A DNA stretch of 44,958 nucleotides from Flavobacteriales bacterium (lineage in GTDB: Bacteria; Bacteroidota; Bacteroidia; Flavobacteriales; Flavobacteriaceae): contig WTJC01000037.1 of the NCBI GenBank assembly GCA_011525015.1, forward strand, positions 1 through 44,958. Direction: 5' to 3'. Under the pieces are notes generated by a model, which made no database searches, was not told the origin of the DNA, and was given only the letters and a program-made list of their open reading frames with translations. This document shows positions 1 through 8,593 of the stretch, piece after piece; position 1 is the stretch's first letter; the number at the start of each line of letters is the position of its first letter. The position numbers and the translations under genes were made by a program.

Positions 1-150
1 ATTAAACTTTGCTGCCCAAGTATATCTGTTGCCTGCATAGGTCAAAGATAACATTGTATTAGAATTAGAAGTCCGTAGGCAAATAGATTCTACCTATTAA
101 AACAAAAGATTTGCTTACATTTAAGCTAACAAAACCTCATATTTTACAAC

Positions 151-729
151 ATGAAATTTTTACCCATTTCCCTGGGCACACTATTATTGTGCACTATTTT
201 CTCTCTTTCAGCACAAGTTGAAGTAACAGGAGACTTTAACGTAACAGGAACGATTTCTTCTGGCGGAAACATCATTTCTTCAGATTATTTTGCCGCCGTC
301 ACAGAGGCTTCGAACAGCAGCAGTTTTACAGATACAGGAAGTGATGTTTATACCGTTACGCTGGCCAACTGCAGTCTATGTACCAAATTCTACATCAAAT
401 GGAACCCCGGAATTAATGGCAGGTATATTTCTTCGAACATAAATTATGTGCTTAAAGACACAAATGGGGACAACGTTCCTTTCAATGCATATTACGAAAC
501 AGGAAGTAATGACGGTGTTTCAAGAGACTACTATCACGATTCAGATGGGGCCGGTGGAGCCGGCCTTTCTGAAGGAGACAGCCCAATCGCTTCGGGCCAA
601 TTTGGAGTATTTTTTATACAAGCAGCATCTACTGTAAGCAGTGTTCAAATCACCCTAAGTTTATCTGACCAGAACACGAACATTTCTGGTTCAGCATCAC
701 CATCATTCACACTTAGAAGTCTAAATTAA
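151..729 (+). CDS. Secreted protein of unknown function
   Basis: 192 residues. It starts with a clear Sec signal peptide (Lys-2, hydrophobic stretch to about residue 20, cleavage likely after LSA before QVEV). The mature part opens with a short beta-type repeat around GDFNVTGTIS, which resembles the entry segment of many Bacteroidota surface or fibre-like proteins. A CSLC pair sits near residue 75 and a Gly/Asp-rich loop near residue 135. There is no type IX sorting tail. The stop is followed after one base by the ATG of the next secreted protein, so the two are probably co-transcribed. A TACATTTA box at 116-123 is a weak promoter candidate. I do not recognise a family; export is confident, function is not. 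Confidence 0.75.
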   Translation: MKFLPISLGTLLLCTIFSLSAQVEVTGDFNVTGTISSGGNIISSDYFAAVTEASNSSSFTDTGSDVYTVTLANCSLCTKFYIKWNPGINGRYISSNINYVLKDTNGDNVPFNAYYETGSNDGVSRDYYHDSDGAGGAGLSEGDSPIASGQFGVFFIQAASTVSSVQITLSLSDQNTNISGSASPSFTLRSLN

Positions 730-730
730 T

Positions 731-2302
731 ATGAACAAGACTATTTTAGCTACAGTTTTGGCGCTAACCACCTCGCTCTGTTTAGCCCAAACAACAACGG
801 TAAGCACTGGCGGTTCGATTACGATACAGTCCACTGGTAGTTGGAGTACTTCTGACTTAAGCGTAAGCGGGGGCTCAGTAGTGATTAACTCAGACGCTAC
901 TAATAGCGGCACGCTCATCGCTACCGGCACAGGATCAACCTCTTCAGGAGGTACGATTACCTACAATAGATACCTTGACGATACCGATTATCACATTATA
1001 TCTTCTCCGGTTGAAGGTCAGGCAGTCACCGCCTTTGTGAATAATACTGATAATACTCTAGCCACTTCAGGCACCTTGGTGGGCGTGGGTAAATACGATA
1101 ACACTAATGCCTCAGGTTCAAGATGGGAGTGGTACGACACCTCTTCAAGTTTTGCAGACACCAACTTTAACACCGGAGAGGGCTATGCGATTCGAAGAAC
1201 AAGCGCAGGAACACTCAGTTTTGAGGGAGGTTATCCTACCACAGAGACCAACGAGGTTAAAGTCACCTTATCAACCTCTGCAAATGGTCACTTTTGGTAT
1301 ATGGTGGGTAATGCCTTTGCCGCTTATATGCCTGCTACCAACACCGATTCAAATGTCAACACATTATTGAGTTTAAACAACAGTATTTTAGACGATGCAT
1401 ATAAAGCACTTTATTTTTATGACGGCTCCAGTTGGACTCCTGTAAACGCCACATCAAACACCTACATCGCCCCAGGCCAAGCCTTCGCTGTGCGAATGGC
1501 AGATAACAGCTCTTACGTCTTTAGAATGCCCCAGTCGTATCAAGAGCATCGCACAGAAACAGAGACCTTTTACAAAGCCGATGAGCTTCCCAAACTCACC
1601 CTCTACACCACTGACGGAGATCGCCTAGCGCAAACTGTTGTGATGTATGCCGACAATGGAACAGAAGGCTTAGACCCTGGCTATGACGCAGGAACCTTTG
1701 AAAGCGGGCAAGAACTCACCCTTGACACCAAGCTTATTGACCCTGTGGGCACGCAAGATCCTAATTTCAGCATTCAAGTACTCTCGAATATGCGTTATGA
1801 AGAGCAGGTAATTCCAGTAGCTATTAACGCAGCAGCTGACAAAGAAATCAGCTTCTCGTATGAGGCTACCAATATACCTTCTAACCTTGACGTCTATCTA
1901 GAAGACCGATTAAACAAAGAATTCTACAACCTCTCAGAGCGAAGCGCAAGCTTTACCTTTTCTGCGGAGGAGACAAAAATCAATCGCTTTTTTATTCACA
2001 CCAGCAGCGTCTTTCCAAAAGACGATTCTGAAGGAGACTATCAAGACGGCCCAACAGACATTGCCTTTGACTTTCACAAGCTACAAGACAAGACCTTGTA
2101 CTTTGAGGGCATAGGCAACAATGAACCGTTACGAATAATGATCTACAACATCTCAGGTCTTAAGGTCTTAGAAAGCACCGCTCCCATTTCTACCGACAAC
2201 AATGAGATTAAACTCCCCGCAACCCTATCGCAAGGAGTCTATATCGCCATTGTTCAGCGAAAAGACGGATCGATTACTACTAAGAAAATAATCATTCAAT
2301 AA
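731..2302 (+). CDS. Type IX secretion cargo with type A sorting domain
   Basis: 523 residues. The N-terminus is a Sec signal peptide (MNKTILATVLALTTSLCLAQ). A Ser/Thr/Gly-rich beta region follows (about 22-75), then a segment with DYHIISSPV, seen in Bacteroidota surface proteins that often carry sorting tails. The last 75 residues look like a type A C-terminal domain: a YFEGIGNN strand, an IMIYNISGLKV strand, LSQGVYIAIV, and the final basic strand TTKKIIIQ. In the family this domain directs export through the type IX system and is removed or anchored at the surface. Other type IX parts in the window are SprE (18417-20909) and GldH (41154-41651). What the protein does outside the cell cannot be read from the sequence. 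Confidence 0.88.
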   Translation: MNKTILATVLALTTSLCLAQTTTVSTGGSITIQSTGSWSTSDLSVSGGSVVINSDATNSGTLIATGTGSTSSGGTITYNRYLDDTDYHIISSPVEGQAVTAFVNNTDNTLATSGTLVGVGKYDNTNASGSRWEWYDTSSSFADTNFNTGEGYAIRRTSAGTLSFEGGYPTTETNEVKVTLSTSANGHFWYMVGNAFAAYMPATNTDSNVNTLLSLNNSILDDAYKALYFYDGSSWTPVNATSNTYIAPGQAFAVRMADNSSYVFRMPQSYQEHRTETETFYKADELPKLTLYTTDGDRLAQTVVMYADNGTEGLDPGYDAGTFESGQELTLDTKLIDPVGTQDPNFSIQVLSNMRYEEQVIPVAINAAADKEISFSYEATNIPSNLDVYLEDRLNKEFYNLSERSASFTFSAEETKINRFFIHTSSVFPKDDSEGDYQDGPTDIAFDFHKLQDKTLYFEGIGNNEPLRIMIYNISGLKVLESTAPISTDNNEIKLPATLSQGVYIAIVQRKDGSITTKKIIIQ

Positions 2303-2313
2303 CCCTTACTACG

Positions 2314-2694
2314 ATGAAAAAAAAGAATGATCAAATTACAAGAAAAGAAGCGTTAAAGAAGTTTTCAAAATATACAGCATTAACGGCCATAGGCACCTTT
2401 GCTATACTCAATCCTCAGATGGCACAAGCGGTCTCAAACCCAGACAACCCAAACACAGGGCCTGTAAGAGATCCAAACAATGGAGGCCCGGGGCTATTTG
2501 ATAATAATTCTTCGAGAGGCGCAAGAGACAGAAAGAACGGCTATGTTCGAAGAAAGAACAATTCCATATGGTCAAATGGTACCGACCCTCAACGCTCTAG
2601 AGATGATTACAAACAAAGAAACCGATTCAAAGAAGAAGAAAAACACAAAGAGAAAGACAATGACTTTTCTGTTTGGAGCTGGAGAAGAAAATAA
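2314..2694 (+). CDS. Small secreted basic protein with Tat-like leader
   Basis: 126 residues, starting ATG 11 bases after the upstream cargo gene. The N-terminus has a polar region with [12 protein letters not shown], then a mild hydrophobic stretch ([12 protein letters not shown]) and a cleavage-like AQA near residue 39. This layout resembles a Tat leader in which the usual RR is RK. The mature part is Pro/Asn/Gly-rich and then strongly charged, rich in Arg, Lys and Glu with repeated RK and DRK patterns, and ends in WSWRRK. It looks disordered. I know of similar small leader-bearing proteins in flavobacteria but no function. It most likely belongs to the same transcript as its neighbours. 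Confidence 0.7.
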   Translation: MKKKNDQITRKEALKKFSKYTALTAIGTFAILNPQMAQAVSNPDNPNTGPVRDPNNGGPGLFDNNSSRGARDRKNGYVRRKNNSIWSNGTDPQRSRDDYKQRNRFKEEEKHKEKDNDFSVWSWRRK

Positions 2695-2707
2695 GACAAA
2701 GACTAAG

Positions 2708-3520
2708 ATGAAAAAAGCTATTTTACTTTTCCTTTTTGCATCAACTACAGCAATAGCTCAAGTTGGAATTAATACAAGCACGCCGGATGCTTCAGCAGCA
2801 TTAGATGTAGAATCTACAACAGGGGGATTTTTACCGCCAAGAATGACTCAGGAGCAAAGAGAGGCTATTTCTAATCCTGCTAACGGATTAATTGTTTATC
2901 AGACTGATGAAACTCCTAGCATTTATGTGTATAGTGACAACTCTTGGATTCAGATTTTGAATTCTACCCAAAACCCTTCTAATATTCATGGCATTGTAAA
3001 TGTGACAGCAGGAAATTCAGAAACGTGGGTTGTTCCTCAAGGTGTTTTTAATATTTCAGTTATTGCCAATGGCTCTCAAGGAGGAAGCTCTGGCCAATCT
3101 TGTAGCACTAACCTTGTTAATGGCTGTTCTTGGCCGGCATCTAGTGGTTCAGGAGGAGGGTATGGAACAATCACCTACAATTACAGCGTTGTTCCTGGAC
3201 AAACATTTGTTCTTACTGTTGGAAATGACGGTGTCAACGGAACTAATGGAATTAGGTCAGATGGTGGGGGTACAGCAGGTACAGATGGTGGTGATTTAAG
3301 TATTTCTGTTAACGGAAATGTCATTACTCAAATATCAGGAGGAGCAGGAGGAACAGCAGGAACGTATCCTTGTTCATCATGCGCACCTGGAGCTGGAACA
3401 AACGGCTCGAATGGGAGTGTTTCCTATACATCTGGGCAAGGATTACTGAATGTACAAACCGACCTTAACTCTGGCTTTTATGGATTGAACTCTTCTTCTA
3501 GAATTAGAATTGAGTATTAA
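2708..3520 (+). CDS. Secreted glycine-rich surface protein
   Basis: 270 residues from the ATG at 2708. The open frame extends upstream to 2480, but that part overlaps the previous gene in another frame and would bury an obvious signal peptide ([18 protein letters not shown]), so 2708 is chosen. The mature start ([18 protein letters not shown], then GFLPPRMT) is a common Bacteroidota surface-protein opening, also used by proteins with fibre or endosialidase-type tails. From about residue 135 to 250 it is very rich in Gly, Ser and Asn, with two cysteine pairs (one CSSC). There is no type IX sorting tail; it ends in SRIRIEY. Probably an extracellular or surface structural protein; partner and function unknown. 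Confidence 0.75.
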   Translation: MKKAILLFLFASTTAIAQVGINTSTPDASAALDVESTTGGFLPPRMTQEQREAISNPANGLIVYQTDETPSIYVYSDNSWIQILNSTQNPSNIHGIVNVTAGNSETWVVPQGVFNISVIANGSQGGSSGQSCSTNLVNGCSWPASSGSGGGYGTITYNYSVVPGQTFVLTVGNDGVNGTNGIRSDGGGTAGTDGGDLSISVNGNVITQISGGAGGTAGTYPCSSCAPGAGTNGSNGSVSYTSGQGLLNVQTDLNSGFYGLNSSSRIRIEY

Positions 3521-3586
3521 AATCGCCTACAACGTCAAATAAAACCCCATTTTAAACTTTATGTTTTAAGAGGTGAATGTTTTGTG

Positions 3587-3594
3587 TAATTTTG
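3587..3594 (+). promoter_or_regulatory. TAnnTTTG -7 box upstream of pgk
   Basis: TAATTTTG matches the Bacteroidota -7 consensus exactly. With the usual offset, transcription would start near 3599, 17 bases before the pgk ATG at 3616. The box lies inside the apparent upstream extension of the reading frame (3577 onward), which argues for the 3616 start. No clear TTG -33 element is seen. Confidence 0.6.
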
Positions 3595-3615
3595 CCGCGT
3601 CTTAATCCGCCAATT

Positions 3616-4806
3616 ATGAGAACACTACAAAACACATCCTTTGAGAACAAAACAGCATTGATTCGAGTTGATTTCAATGTTCCTTTAAATGAAAACAACG
3701 AGGTTAGCGACAGCTCGCGCATAGAAGCTGCTAAGCCGACTATTCTTCACATACTTGAACAAGGAGGGTCTGTAGTGCTGATGAGCCATTTGGGAAGACC
3801 TAAAGGGCAGGTTAAACCTGAGTTATCATTAGGACATATCTCAAGTGAAGTGAGCAATATTCTTGGTGTTGAGGTCAATTTTATAGATGAGACCATCGGT
3901 CAAAAAGCAAAAGACGCCTGCGGTCAAATCAGTCAGGGCGAAGTGATTTTATTAGAAAACTTGCGTTTTCATGCTGAAGAAGAAGCAGGCGATCAGGCGT
4001 TTGCAAAACAGTTAGCAGAGCTCGGAGACATTTACGTCAACGATGCATTTGGCACCGCCCACAGAGCACACGCTTCTACTGCAATTATTGCCCAATTTTT
4101 TGAGCAAAACAAGTGTTTTGGCTTCTTGATGGAGAAAGAGATTACCGCCACTAAAAAGGTTTTAGAAGAAGGTGAAGCCCCGGTAACTGCTATTATGGGT
4201 GGCTCTAAGGTTTCGACTAAAATCACCATTATTGAAAACATCCTTCCCAAAATTGATCATTTGATTGTTGGTGGAGGAATGACTTATACTTTTATTAAGG
4301 CCCTTGGAGGATCTGTAGGTAATTCGATTTGTGAAGAAGACAAACTCGATTTAGCGCTATCTATTTTAGATAAAGCAAAAGCCAATAATGTTCAGGTGCA
4401 CCTGCCGGTTGACGTGATTATAGCTGACGATTTCAGTGTAGAGGCGAACACAAGAGTTTGCGATGTCAATGAAATTCCTGCCGGATGGGAGGGATTAGAC
4501 GCGGGCCCTGCAACAATCGAACAGTTCAGCCAAGTCATCGCAGATTCAAAGACGATTCTATGGAACGGTCCTGTGGGTGTTTTTGAGATGTCCACCTTTG
4601 CCAAAGGAACGATTGCCATTGGAGAGGCCGTAGACACAGCCACACAAGCCGGAGCCTTCTCTTTGGTTGGAGGCGGAGATTCTGTCGCCGCTGTAAAACA
4701 ATTTGGATTTGACCAGAAGGTAAGTTACGTTTCTACAGGAGGAGGAGCAATGCTCGAGAGCCTTGAAGGAAAAACACTTCCTGGAATTGCAGCGATATTA
4801 TCATAA
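3616..4806 (+). CDS. pgk: Phosphoglycerate kinase
   Basis: 396 residues, the normal length for the family. It interconverts 1,3-bisphosphoglycerate plus ADP and 3-phosphoglycerate plus ATP in glycolysis, in the cytosol. Visible signatures are RVDFNVPL near the start, MSHLGRPKG, the LENLRFH segment, [25 protein letters not shown], and the C-terminal nucleotide-binding WNGPVGVFE and VGGGDSVAA. The frame is open upstream to 3577, but that extension overlaps a promoter box and lacks family similarity, so the ATG before RTLQNTSF is used. It appears to be transcribed alone; a new promoter box precedes the next gene. Confidence 0.98.
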   Translation: MRTLQNTSFENKTALIRVDFNVPLNENNEVSDSSRIEAAKPTILHILEQGGSVVLMSHLGRPKGQVKPELSLGHISSEVSNILGVEVNFIDETIGQKAKDACGQISQGEVILLENLRFHAEEEAGDQAFAKQLAELGDIYVNDAFGTAHRAHASTAIIAQFFEQNKCFGFLMEKEITATKKVLEEGEAPVTAIMGGSKVSTKITIIENILPKIDHLIVGGGMTYTFIKALGGSVGNSICEEDKLDLALSILDKAKANNVQVHLPVDVIIADDFSVEANTRVCDVNEIPAGWEGLDAGPATIEQFSQVIADSKTILWNGPVGVFEMSTFAKGTIAIGEAVDTATQAGAFSLVGGGDSVAAVKQFGFDQKVSYVSTGGGAMLESLEGKTLPGIAAILS

Positions 4807-4856
4807 ATCTTATCTAATTTTCTTACAGCTCTAGACAGTGCTTGTAGTGCAATGCT

Positions 4857-4864
4857 TATATTTG
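4857..4864 (+). promoter_or_regulatory. TAnnTTTG -7 box upstream of the lytic transglycosylase gene
   Basis: TATATTTG is an exact match to the Bacteroidota -7 box. Predicted start of transcription is near 4869, giving an 18-base leader to the ATG at 4887. Confidence 0.6.
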
Positions 4865-4886
4865 ATAGTACTGCATTTAAGCATAA

Positions 4887-6422
4887 ATGACTATGAAATC
4901 AAGACTATCTAGCTTCCTTATTATCGCTTCTTTTGGTTTTGCTTTAGGGCAACAACAATTATTGCAAACAGATCAGATTGTAGACGGCTTTAGGTCGGTT
5001 GGAAATCCTTCTCCCTATGGAGACCAAAGAGGGTTGACTTACGAGTTAGAAGACCAAAAAGCCGCATATATAGCAGACAGCATTATGCTTTCTAATATGC
5101 TTAGTTTTTTTGACAACGACAACAAGTTAGTAGACGAGTCTGATATTGCCTACGAGAAAGCCATAGACAACACCAGCCCTTTAAGCACGCAGGAGATCAA
5201 GAATAGGCTTGAGATTTTAGACCGTAAATCTCCATTCAATTTCGAGTACAACAAACAGCTCGAGCGGGTGATTGTTCATTATTTAAAAGACAAGCGTCCG
5301 TTTTTAGAGCGCATGATGACTTTGAGTCAGTTTTATTTTCCCTTGTTTGAGCAAGAGCTAGACAAGAGTGATTTACCCATAGAATTGAAGTATTTGGCCA
5401 TCGCAGAATCGGCGCTTAACCCAAAGGCAAGGTCAAGGGTTGGCGCAAGAGGTCTTTGGCAATTTATGTATGCCACAGGGCGTTATTTCGGCTTAAGAGT
5501 AGACAACTATATCGACGAGCGATACGACCCCATTAAATCAACACAGGCTGCGGCCAAGTATTTGCAACAACTGTACAACACCTTTGACGATTGGGATTTG
5601 GCTCTTGCCGCCTACAATTCTGGTCCAGGAAATGTGAATAAGGCCAGACGCAGATCTGGAGGCTACAACAACTACTGGAACCTTAGAAACTACCTTCCAA
5701 GAGAAACAGCGAATTACGTGCCTTTATTTATAGCTACAATGTTCGCCTTTGAGTTTTCAGAAGATTACGGTTTGCATCCTCAGCCCTATGAAAGAAATTA
5801 TTTTGAGACAGACACGGTTCACATCAAGTCTAAATTATCCTTTGAGCAGCTTTCTAAGGCGCTCAGCATGAGTATCGAAGAGTTAGAGATTTTAAATCCA
5901 ACCTATAAAAGAGGAGTCATCCCAAAAAATTACAACCAAAACAAGCCCAATATATTGCGATTGCCCAAGTTAAAGGCGGGAGTCTTTGTCAGCAATGAAA
6001 AAGAAATATACAAACTCGCAGACGCCTCTTGGAACAGTAGAGAAAAGCAGAACCCTGAACTGCAAAGAGCACAACCCGTTCGAAGTCGCTATAGAGTCAG
6101 GTCAGGAGATTACTTAGGCAAAATTGCCCAGCGTTACGGAGTGAGCATTTCAAACCTTAGAAGGTGGAACAATCTAAAGTCCAACACCATAAGAGTGGGC
6201 CAAAGTCTAGTCGTTTATGGCAAGAAGACACCCTCCTCGTCACAGAGATCTGTGGCTCAAAGCGGCTCTGTTAAAAAGGTACACGTTGTAAAAGAGGGCG
6301 AATCGCTTTGGAAAATTGCCAGAATGTATAAAGACATCAGCATAGATAAACTCAAGATTTGGAATGAGCTCAAGACCACCCAAATCAAACCCGGCATGCA
6401 GCTAAAAGTCTGCCAATGTTAA
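4887..6422 (+). CDS. MltD-like lytic transglycosylase with LysM repeats
   Basis: 511 residues. A signal peptide spans about residues 1-21 (cleavage near ALG/Q). The SLT catalytic domain covers about 160-260: the catalytic glutamate is E174 in AIAESALNPK, followed by GARGLWQFM and AAYNSGPGNV. Two LysM peptidoglycan-binding modules lie at about 401-445 and 463-508, each with the GDYL or GESL start and an N-x-L core. The order SLT then LysM is that of MltD. It would cleave glycan strands between MurNAc and GlcNAc in the periplasm. A second ATG two codons in (4893) is an equally possible start. The next gene begins 13 bases after the stop and is probably co-transcribed. Confidence 0.93.
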   Translation: MTMKSRLSSFLIIASFGFALGQQQLLQTDQIVDGFRSVGNPSPYGDQRGLTYELEDQKAAYIADSIMLSNMLSFFDNDNKLVDESDIAYEKAIDNTSPLSTQEIKNRLEILDRKSPFNFEYNKQLERVIVHYLKDKRPFLERMMTLSQFYFPLFEQELDKSDLPIELKYLAIAESALNPKARSRVGARGLWQFMYATGRYFGLRVDNYIDERYDPIKSTQAAAKYLQQLYNTFDDWDLALAAYNSGPGNVNKARRRSGGYNNYWNLRNYLPRETANYVPLFIATMFAFEFSEDYGLHPQPYERNYFETDTVHIKSKLSFEQLSKALSMSIEELEILNPTYKRGVIPKNYNQNKPNILRLPKLKAGVFVSNEKEIYKLADASWNSREKQNPELQRAQPVRSRYRVRSGDYLGKIAQRYGVSISNLRRWNNLKSNTIRVGQSLVVYGKKTPSSSQRSVAQSGSVKKVHVVKEGESLWKIARMYKDISIDKLKIWNELKTTQIKPGMQLKVCQC

Positions 6423-6435
6423 TTTAGAACCCCCT

Positions 6436-7434
6436 ATGAATTACCGATTAGTTAAATGTTTTGTTGCGGCTTCTACCCTACTTGCGGTTATTGCTTGCGA
6501 TGAGGTCTTACAACAAGAAAAGTTTCTTCCAGAATCTACAGGATCAGTCAACCAGGTTATAGTGGTAACTACTGACACCATCTGGAAAGGTGCTGTTGGA
6601 GACAGCATTCGAAAATATTTTGCAGCGCCTATTGAGGCCAGTACAATACCTGAGCCTGAGTTCACTTTGACCTTTTTGCCCCAACCCATTTGGAAAGGCG
6701 CCATTACCAAGTCAAGAAACGTATTGTATGTTTTAAAAGATACTCTTGAGGCTTCTTACATCAAAAAGAACCTCTACGCCAGGCCCCAAAATATAGCTGT
6801 GGTAAAGTCTAAGGACCTGGAAAATTTAAAAAACAACCTCATTTCGGTTGCGGAGACCGCTAAATACAATTTTAGAGAAACTGAGCTTGAACTCGCTCAA
6901 GAGCGCTTGTTGAAATCCTTGTCTTCTAAGGCACTTTTCGGGGAACGCTTAGGCCTGAGCTTAAGAATGCCTTCGGTATACCGCTTAGGAGTTGACAAGG
7001 ACAATTTTTTATGGTACGATAGACCTGTTGAGGGCGGAACCTTAAATCTTATGGCATACAGCCTAGAAAAAGGCTATTTTTCTGACAGTGAAACTTTCGT
7101 CGATCGAATTTTGAGTTTACGTGATAGCATAGGTGAAAAGTATGTGCCTGGCCCTGATGTGCCCGGAGCTGTCACGTATATGATTTCAGAGCGCACTTTT
7201 GCACCATATGTAAGGCCAACTGAGGTTGGAGGGTTTAAAGCTGTTGAGGTAAAGGGAATTTGGGAAGTGCAGAACTACCCTATGGCAGGGCCTTATTTGA
7301 TGTACCTTGTCAATGACACCGTAAACAGGCGCACCGTTGTTTTGGAAGGATTTACCTTCGCTCCATCAAAGCCAAAAAGAGACTTTATGTTTGAATTAGA
7401 GGCAATTATGAAATCGATTGAAATTACCGAATAA
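6436..7434 (+). CDS. DUF4837 family lipoprotein
   Basis: 332 residues. The N-terminus is a lipoprotein signal with VIAC, lipidated Cys about 21. The rest matches my recollection of DUF4837: a QVIVVTTDTIWKG strand, an RNVLYVL segment, a long amphipathic helix around residues 135-165, and a C-terminal half with MAGPYLMYLVND and VVLEGFTFAP. No catalytic motif is evident. It follows the lytic transglycosylase gene by 13 bases, so a role in the cell envelope is a reasonable inference. Its stop is two bases from the tatA stop on the other strand. Confidence 0.85.
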   Translation: MNYRLVKCFVAASTLLAVIACDEVLQQEKFLPESTGSVNQVIVVTTDTIWKGAVGDSIRKYFAAPIEASTIPEPEFTLTFLPQPIWKGAITKSRNVLYVLKDTLEASYIKKNLYARPQNIAVVKSKDLENLKNNLISVAETAKYNFRETELELAQERLLKSLSSKALFGERLGLSLRMPSVYRLGVDKDNFLWYDRPVEGGTLNLMAYSLEKGYFSDSETFVDRILSLRDSIGEKYVPGPDVPGAVTYMISERTFAPYVRPTEVGGFKAVEVKGIWEVQNYPMAGPYLMYLVNDTVNRRTVVLEGFTFAPSKPKRDFMFELEAIMKSIEITE

Positions 7435-7442
7435 GCTTATTC
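7429..7442. repeat. 14-bp palindrome holding the stops of two convergent genes
   Basis: GAATAAGCTTATTC is a perfect palindrome. It contains the TAA stop of the DUF4837 gene (7432-7434) and, on the other strand, the TAA of tatA (7437-7439). It has no loop and no adjacent T-run, so it is unlikely to be a classic terminator. Confidence 0.7.
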
Positions 7443-7604
7443 CTTATCGATTTTTTCGTCTTCTTTAGTGGCGTCTTTGAACTCTTTGATTCCACTGCCC
7501 AAACCACGCATTAGCTCTGGAATTTTTTTACCTCCAAAAAGAAGTAAAACAACCACAACAACGAGAACTATTTGCCAAGGACCTACTAAACCGAGTGTAA
7601 ACAT
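7437..7604 (-). CDS. tatA: Sec-independent translocase subunit TatA
   Basis: 55 residues from the ATG whose first base is 7604. The layout is that of TatA/E: a short N-terminus ([11 protein letters not shown]), one membrane helix ([11 protein letters not shown]), the FGGKKIPEL hinge, an amphipathic helix ([14 protein letters not shown]) and a charged tail. It forms the pore-like oligomer that moves folded proteins across the inner membrane. The frame is open ten codons further upstream (7634), but a promoter box at 7636-7643 would leave that ATG at about the transcription start, and family members start at the chosen methionine. No tatC is present here. A possible substrate is encoded at 2314-2694. 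Confidence 0.93.
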   Translation of the reverse strand: MFTLGLVGPWQIVLVVVVVLLLFGGKKIPELMRGLGSGIKEFKDATKEDEKIDKE

Positions 7605-7635
7605 GAGCTTTAAATTTAATCTGATTGTAAACATA

Positions 7636-7643
7636 CAAATTTA
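7636..7643 (-). promoter_or_regulatory. TAnnTTTG -7 box for tatA
   Basis: Read on the minus strand this is TAAATTTG. Transcription would begin near 7631, giving a leader of about 27 bases to the tatA ATG at 7604. Confidence 0.55.
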
Positions 7644-7699
7644 TAAGCACAGAAATCAACAAATAATGGCTTTCTAACGAAAGTATTGTTAGCTTCAAT

Positions 7700-7707
7700 T
7701 ATATTTG
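7700..7707 (+). promoter_or_regulatory. TAnnTTTG -7 box abutting the M23 peptidase start
   Basis: TATATTTG is an exact match, but it ends only four bases before the ATG at 7712. With the usual offset, transcription would begin at or within a base or two of that ATG, implying a leaderless message. Confidence 0.5.
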
Positions 7708-7711
7708 TTCT

Positions 7712-8593
7712 ATGGCATACGAGAGTGGAAAAAAGAAAAATTTAAAGCGAAGACTGCTCACGCAGTATCGATTGGTTCTGGTCAACGACCGAACCTTTGA
7801 AGAGGCTTCTGCATTCAAATTGACCTTTTTAAATGTGCTTATTGCCTCTATGGTTACCATTGTCACCATCGCTTTGGGCACCTTTTTCTTGATTGCTAAT
7901 ACCCCTTTGAGGTATATCATTCCTGGAAAAGAATCTAAAGACGCAGAGCGCATTGTTCAAGAGTTGCTTTACAAAACAGATTCTATTTACTACGTTTTAG
8001 AACGAGACAATAAACAGTTTGACATCCACAACAAACTCATCAATGGCGAGGTGGAGTATGCTGAAATGGAAGAGCTTACAGACAGTATTAACGCTGCACC
8101 AATAAACACAGCCTTGACCGTTCAAAAAAACAAGGCCATTCAAGACATTGAAGAAGACGTTCAAAAAGAAGAAAACTTTAATAAAAAAGTAGACGAAAAC
8201 AGCTTTGATAACGCCATGCTGTTTGTGCCTGTAAACGGAAGCATCTCTCAATCTTACGACCCTAGCATTGACAAAAACCATTTGGCTATTGACATTGCTG
8301 CAAAAGAGGGTGAGCCTGTCAAAGCAATTTTAGCAGGTGTGGTGATGCACGCGGAATGGTCTTCTGACACAGGATACAACGTCATTTTACAACACAAAGA
8401 AGGGCTGACCTCAATCTATAAACACAACGGAGTACTTGCTGTAAAACAAGGAGAGCGGGTTAACGCGGGTCAAGTGATTGCCTCTGTGGGAAACACCGGA
8501 GAGTTTTCAAGCGGCCCCCATTTACACTTTGAGCTTTGGATCAATGATAAAGCCGTCAATCCTTCAGACTATATTGATTTTCGACAACAATGA
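7712..8593 (+). CDS. M23 family metallopeptidase, membrane-anchored
   Basis: 293 residues. A basic cytoplasmic N-terminus (KKKNLKRR) precedes one membrane helix at about 37-63, then a periplasmic coiled segment (75-165) and a LytM/M23 domain at about 172-288. The zinc ligands are present: H190 and D194 in NHLAIDI, and H270-L-H272 in GPHLHFELW, with H238 in the YKHN motif. It should therefore be an active peptidoglycan endopeptidase, unlike the LytM protein at 31121-32320. No start codon lies between 7712 and the membrane helix other than this ATG. The stop overlaps the next ATG as ATGA, indicating translational coupling to the GH3-like gene. Confidence 0.93.
   Translation: MAYESGKKKNLKRRLLTQYRLVLVNDRTFEEASAFKLTFLNVLIASMVTIVTIALGTFFLIANTPLRYIIPGKESKDAERIVQELLYKTDSIYYVLERDNKQFDIHNKLINGEVEYAEMEELTDSINAAPINTALTVQKNKAIQDIEEDVQKEENFNKKVDENSFDNAMLFVPVNGSISQSYDPSIDKNHLAIDIAAKEGEPVKAILAGVVMHAEWSSDTGYNVILQHKEGLTSIYKHNGVLAVKQGERVNAGQVIASVGNTGEFSSGPHLHFELWINDKAVNPSDYIDFRQQ

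Noticed and set aside
2480-2707. Upstream extension of the glycine-rich protein frame
   Set aside because: It overlaps the preceding gene in another frame and would hide a clear signal peptide that begins at 2708.
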